Positions 60,780 to 64,000 of a stretch of DNA of 64,000 bases are shown one piece after another. How positions within the stretch are numbered: the stretch's first letter is position 1; each line of letters starts with the position of its first letter. Source of the DNA: Polytrichum commune (taxonomy: Eukaryota; Streptophyta; Polytrichopsida; Polytrichales; Polytrichaceae); NCBI GenBank assembly GCA_950295325.1, contig OX485807.1, positions 24,461,666 through 24,525,665 on the forward strand, read 5' to 3'. The position numbers and the translations under genes are program-made. The notes beneath the pieces were generated by a model, which did no database searches, was not told the origin of the DNA, and saw nothing but the letters and a program-made list of their open reading frames with translations.

Positions 60780-61843
60780 ATGAAATTTTAGATGTTACTT
60801 TACATAGATGATTTGACACCAAAATCAACTCAGTCCAAGTCATTTGACATGAGTTGACCACAAACGTGTAGAGAATCGAGTTTCTATGTTGGACAAATGA
60901 GAGCTACGCTTGTAATTGATCATTCTCTCTCGCCAACTCATCCATTGGGAACATGACAACACAACAATTTGCTCTATTTTATGAAATTTTCTCTACTTGG
61001 TTTGATTTTGAAAGTGGAATTAGAGACCTCGAACTAGTCTAGCGTGATCAAGTTAGCATGAAGCAACCCTCAACCTAGTATAAGGTAAGCGGGCCTAATG
61101 GTATCACTTATCTCAATCGGACATTTGTATTTGAATGGTGTGTGCTTAGGTGCAGATCTAAGGACAATTGCCAAAAAGACATTTGTTTGAATAAGATCGG
61201 ACTACGTGCTCGGATTTCTTTAACCATTCTAGGCTCACTAGGTAGTCAACATAGTTGCAGGGGACCTATATGATCATATGTACAAGGAAAGAGTTTCTTC
61301 ACTTTTATAAAGAAATAAGATATTCATACGAGTTCCATTAATCACGAGGGAAATAGCTACAACCCTGATCAAGATTTGCTAACCATCTCGCACTAATCAT
61401 GTGTTTGGTATCCTAGGAAAAAATGGGTGTAGAGATTAAATTATCCACTTTAGGCCCACCCATATATAACCATCCAACTAATATAAGTAAGTGAATCATG
61501 CATGCTTAGCAAATGCAGGTAAACATCCGACTATGATGTTGATGTCGAATACTATGACACATTTTGTGCACCAACAACATGACAATAGGGAAATTACTGC
61601 ATTGTACGATCATACATCTCATTAATCCAACATAAAAACCTTGAAACAATATGCAACCCATGGATTTATTTATTCAAAAAAAATTGATGTGACACCGGAA
61701 TCAACTTAAGAGATTCCAAATTTAATCCAGTTCAATCCATCAGAGTTGAATAGGCAACAACCCTATGTGGGTCAAGTTTATGTGTTGGATGGATGAGAGG
61801 TATGTTGTATGCGATTATCCTCTCTCTCGCCCAGTGATCGGGG
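60780..61843 (+). repeat. diverged direct repeat pair
   Basis: About 60780-60940 and 61680-61831 share TGACACC-AAATCAACT, GTTGGA---ATGAGAG-TA-G, and GATTATC/GATCATTCTCTCTCGCC. The second copy is interrupted just after CTCTCGCC by the hAT-like element at 61832-62057. Confidence 0.5.
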
Positions 61844-62057
61844 AGATTTTTGGGCATAACCGGTTGAGATCCTAATGTTTGCAAGTCCAACCGGTTACAT
61901 GTTGACATCCTCCGGTTGTCCTTTATTGAAGTAGGGTATATTCTATAAATTCCTCTAAAATAATCGGTACTTTTCGTGCAGTCTTGAACTTCAACCAGTT
62001 ATTTCTCAAACTCAACTGGTTCATCTGTAACTAACTGCCGGTTCTCCCCGATCATAG
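61832..62057. mobile_element. hAT-like MITE (226 bp), relative of 49307-49967
   Basis: An exact 8-bp target duplication CTCTCGCC lies at 61824-61831 and 62058-62065. The termini are CAGTGATCGGGGAGA (left) and CTATGATCGGGGAGAACC (right, reversed). The right end continues GGCAGTTAGTT, matching ACAGCTAGTT after the CTATGTTCGGGGAAAACC end of the larger copy, so both belong to one family. ACCGGTT words recur inside. Non-coding. Confidence 0.9.
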
Positions 62058-62675
62058 CTCTCGCCCAACATGAGCAGCTTATATGTAGATGAAGGCCCGA
62101 GACTCTGTCTACCCCTGAATCAAGAACCCCATTCACCACAGAGTGGAGATTGTACTTAAACCTATAAATTCAATGCTGGCAGTCTCAAGACTGGGGCTAA
62201 CTTACATCAATAGTTCACCCAGCCACATAAGTTAGTATATTTATAGCTTATGGAGTCCTCAATTATGCACAGATGCCTAGTGTCTGACATGTTAACAACC
62301 CCGCTTTCACAAGCCAGTACAGAGACATATATAGCCCCTGCAACAACAACGTCACCACACGAGGAATTATTTCCGCACCAAAGTTGAGACCCTTATCAAC
62401 CAAAACACACCAAATCCCTGCACAATTTGGCCCAGGCTCGTGCACAAATCAGGCAGTCAGTGGGATTTCCCATGCTTACACATCACCAGATTGAATGTTT
62501 TGCAAGATACAAGTGTCACTACAGATTATTTGGCCACCTGGCACTTTTAGAACTCGAGAATGGCAATTGTGGATTCTAGAATATGTGTATAGTATACCTA
62601 GCGTGCTTGTCCCTCTGTTTATAACCAAAGTTCCTCAATATTGCCTCTTGGGTTATGGCTAAGAGATTCTCTTGG

Positions 62676-62871
62676 CGCTGCTTTTTCTTTTAAGACAAAA
62701 GGATGACATGCCAATGCCAAAGCATAAGAGGCAGTTGACCACCTAGCAAGTTTTCCATCAAGTAGAGAGGAGATTTCACAGCCGGGAATCGAACCGCCAA
62801 CCGCCAACCTCTTCCTTGAGGTTTGGGTATCTCTCCACCATCACCCAGTAGTTTAGGGTTGTCTCGGACCA
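62676..62871 (-). mobile_element. short tRNA-derived SINE (family 2)
   Basis: On the minus strand, a TGGGTGATGGTGGAGAG A-box-like element (plus-strand 62832-62848) is followed about 40 bp later by a consensus B box GGTTCGATTCC (62785-62795). The 196-bp element ends in TTAAAAGAAAAAGCAGCG. TCTCTTGG lies at 62668-62675 and 62872-62879, a probable 8-bp TSD. Length and layout resemble Au-type plant SINEs, but I cannot confirm membership. The 62- and 99-codon frames crossing it are accidental. Confidence 0.7.
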
Positions 62872-62879
62872 TCTCTTGG

Positions 62880-64000
62880 ATTAAGAAACTAATCCAAGGT
62901 CTTGGCCATGTAAGCATTTCCATATTTGCATGGCCAATGCCTCCAAAGAGAGGTATGCTCCTTAAACTAAATGCAGGCTTTAGAACCATTATAACATATA
63001 TTGTTGATGGTGTGACGAGATAGGAAGACTGAGAGTAAAAGAATCAAAGTAAGAGAGGCTACAGTAACAACGCCAAAAGCTTGGTGATACACATGTATGC
63101 AATAGAGTTGAAGCTAGAGGTAGAGAGCTCTAAGACCGCTACAGTGTCTTGGGAGGTGCACTCAATGTTAGAACCAAGAACCACCTGCGTGCATGACCAT
63201 GAAATTAACACTCCTAATATACAAGATTTTTCTCCTCTTAACAATGATATATGTATAAAGATGTAGCTAGGAAATCCCCTCAAATACATACACGAATGAA
63301 AATTAAGTCTTATAGACCCCAATCATATGTATATGCCAAAAAGATCATGTGAAAAATATGGCTAAAAGTTTCTTAGCAAGACATATTTATTTAGGGATTA
63401 TTCAATTGATCACACACTAGTCAAAACAATCACAGTCAATATGTGAGGTGTCAACTAGGCTCTAACTTATCATCCAAGTTGGCCAAGTTTATTTTATCCA
63501 ACACATAATTATTACTTTGCTTCTCTTTGTGTGTGCGGTGAAAATCAACTTTGGTCAGGTCATGTGACCATGCAACGTGTTTTTGTTGTCATTTTAACAA
63601 ACTATGTGATTGATTTGACATTCCCTTTATTTACTATTGATAAAATCATTGGATACTCGTTCATCCATTGAATGTAACTCATGCAAATTTGTTCCTACAA
63701 TACAAGTCATTGTAGCCAATGCGTGATGATATTTACCTCTACCATCAAATGATCTATCATATCATTGGTCCACATTGACCCATTCTTGTTTTCATACCAC
63801 ATACCCCTATTTTCACATTGGAAGGCCCGACCAAGAGGTCAATTGATTGTCGATACTCAACCAAAACTCTCAATGATTGTAAAACTCTCAATTAATCTTA
63901 GATTGCAAAACTCTCAATGATTGTAAAAAATGGACCACCAACCCAAGGGGGGATACATATACAAAATATAAATCATGAAATAACGAAGCCTTTATTACAT
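62880..64000. other. spacer, no gene recognised
   Basis: Short frames only. A 22-bp direct repeat AAAACTCTCAATGATTGTAA occurs near 63862 and 63908. Confidence 0.4.

Noticed and set aside
62690-62989. 99-codon minus-strand frame as a small gene
   Set aside because: It overlies the tRNA-derived SINE at 62676-62871 and its flank; no domain.

Overview
The window looks like nuclear DNA of a green plant, probably a large, repeat-rich streptophyte genome (fern, lycophyte, moss or charophyte; I cannot decide which). Supporting signs are an interstitial TTTAGGG array of the plant telomere type, tRNA-derived SINEs, PIF/Harbinger-, hAT-, CACTA- and pogo-like non-autonomous DNA elements with exact target-site duplications (TSDs), decayed Ty3/Gypsy elements, and T-rich intron-like spacers. 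There are no bacterial operons, no rRNA, no CRISPR array, and no intact host protein gene that I can recognise. Most of the sequence is transposon debris in AT-rich DNA.

Layout. 1-14 kb: a 1.18-kb PIF/Harbinger-like element (1335-2513), a LINE-type zinc-knuckle fragment (3372-3737), two copies of a long tRNA-derived SINE with TATC-type tails and exact TSDs (4506-4872 plus; 8245-8611 minus), a CACTA-type MITE (5639-5852), a decayed IS630/Tc1-mariner transposase (about 7290-7990), a LINE tail (8690-9260), a telomere-like array (9824-9847), a four-unit tandem array (10141-10715) and a hairpin MITE (13150-13371). 14-25 kb: a compositionally distinct island, richer in GC, with about 17 CTGCAG sites, several GGCA microsatellites and a 358-bp inverted repeat, but almost no recognisable transposon. 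This is the best candidate for single-copy host DNA, although no gene can be assigned.

25-44 kb: dispersed repeats; a pogo-like element inserted at TA inside a tandem duplication (29911-30389); a Ty3/Gypsy fossil (about 31770-33500); a 5'-truncated LINE with a 10-bp TSD and a 367-residue open frame (36649-37929) inserted in a repeat whose uninterrupted paralogue lies at 31.2-31.7 kb; a PIF-like MITE with TTA TSD (41290-41762), also with an unoccupied paralogue; a tandem duplication and a 107-bp hairpin near 43 kb. 44-50 kb: a second Ty3/Gypsy fossil with an internal 439-bp tandem duplication, then a PIF-like element (48360-50240) carrying a nested hAT element (49307-49967).

51.3-57.2 kb holds the most unusual item: exon-like blocks, separated by intron-like spacers, that resemble an N-terminal ParB-like module followed by a C-terminal beta-class (N4/N6) amino-methyltransferase. 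It is broken and is treated here as a fossil. 57-64 kb: a PIF-like MITE (60332-60676), a second hAT copy (61832-62057) with an 8-bp TSD, and a short tRNA-derived SINE (62676-62871). No set of genes here forms a working pathway. What links the parts is a history of nested insertions whose order can be read from TSDs and unoccupied paralogous sites.
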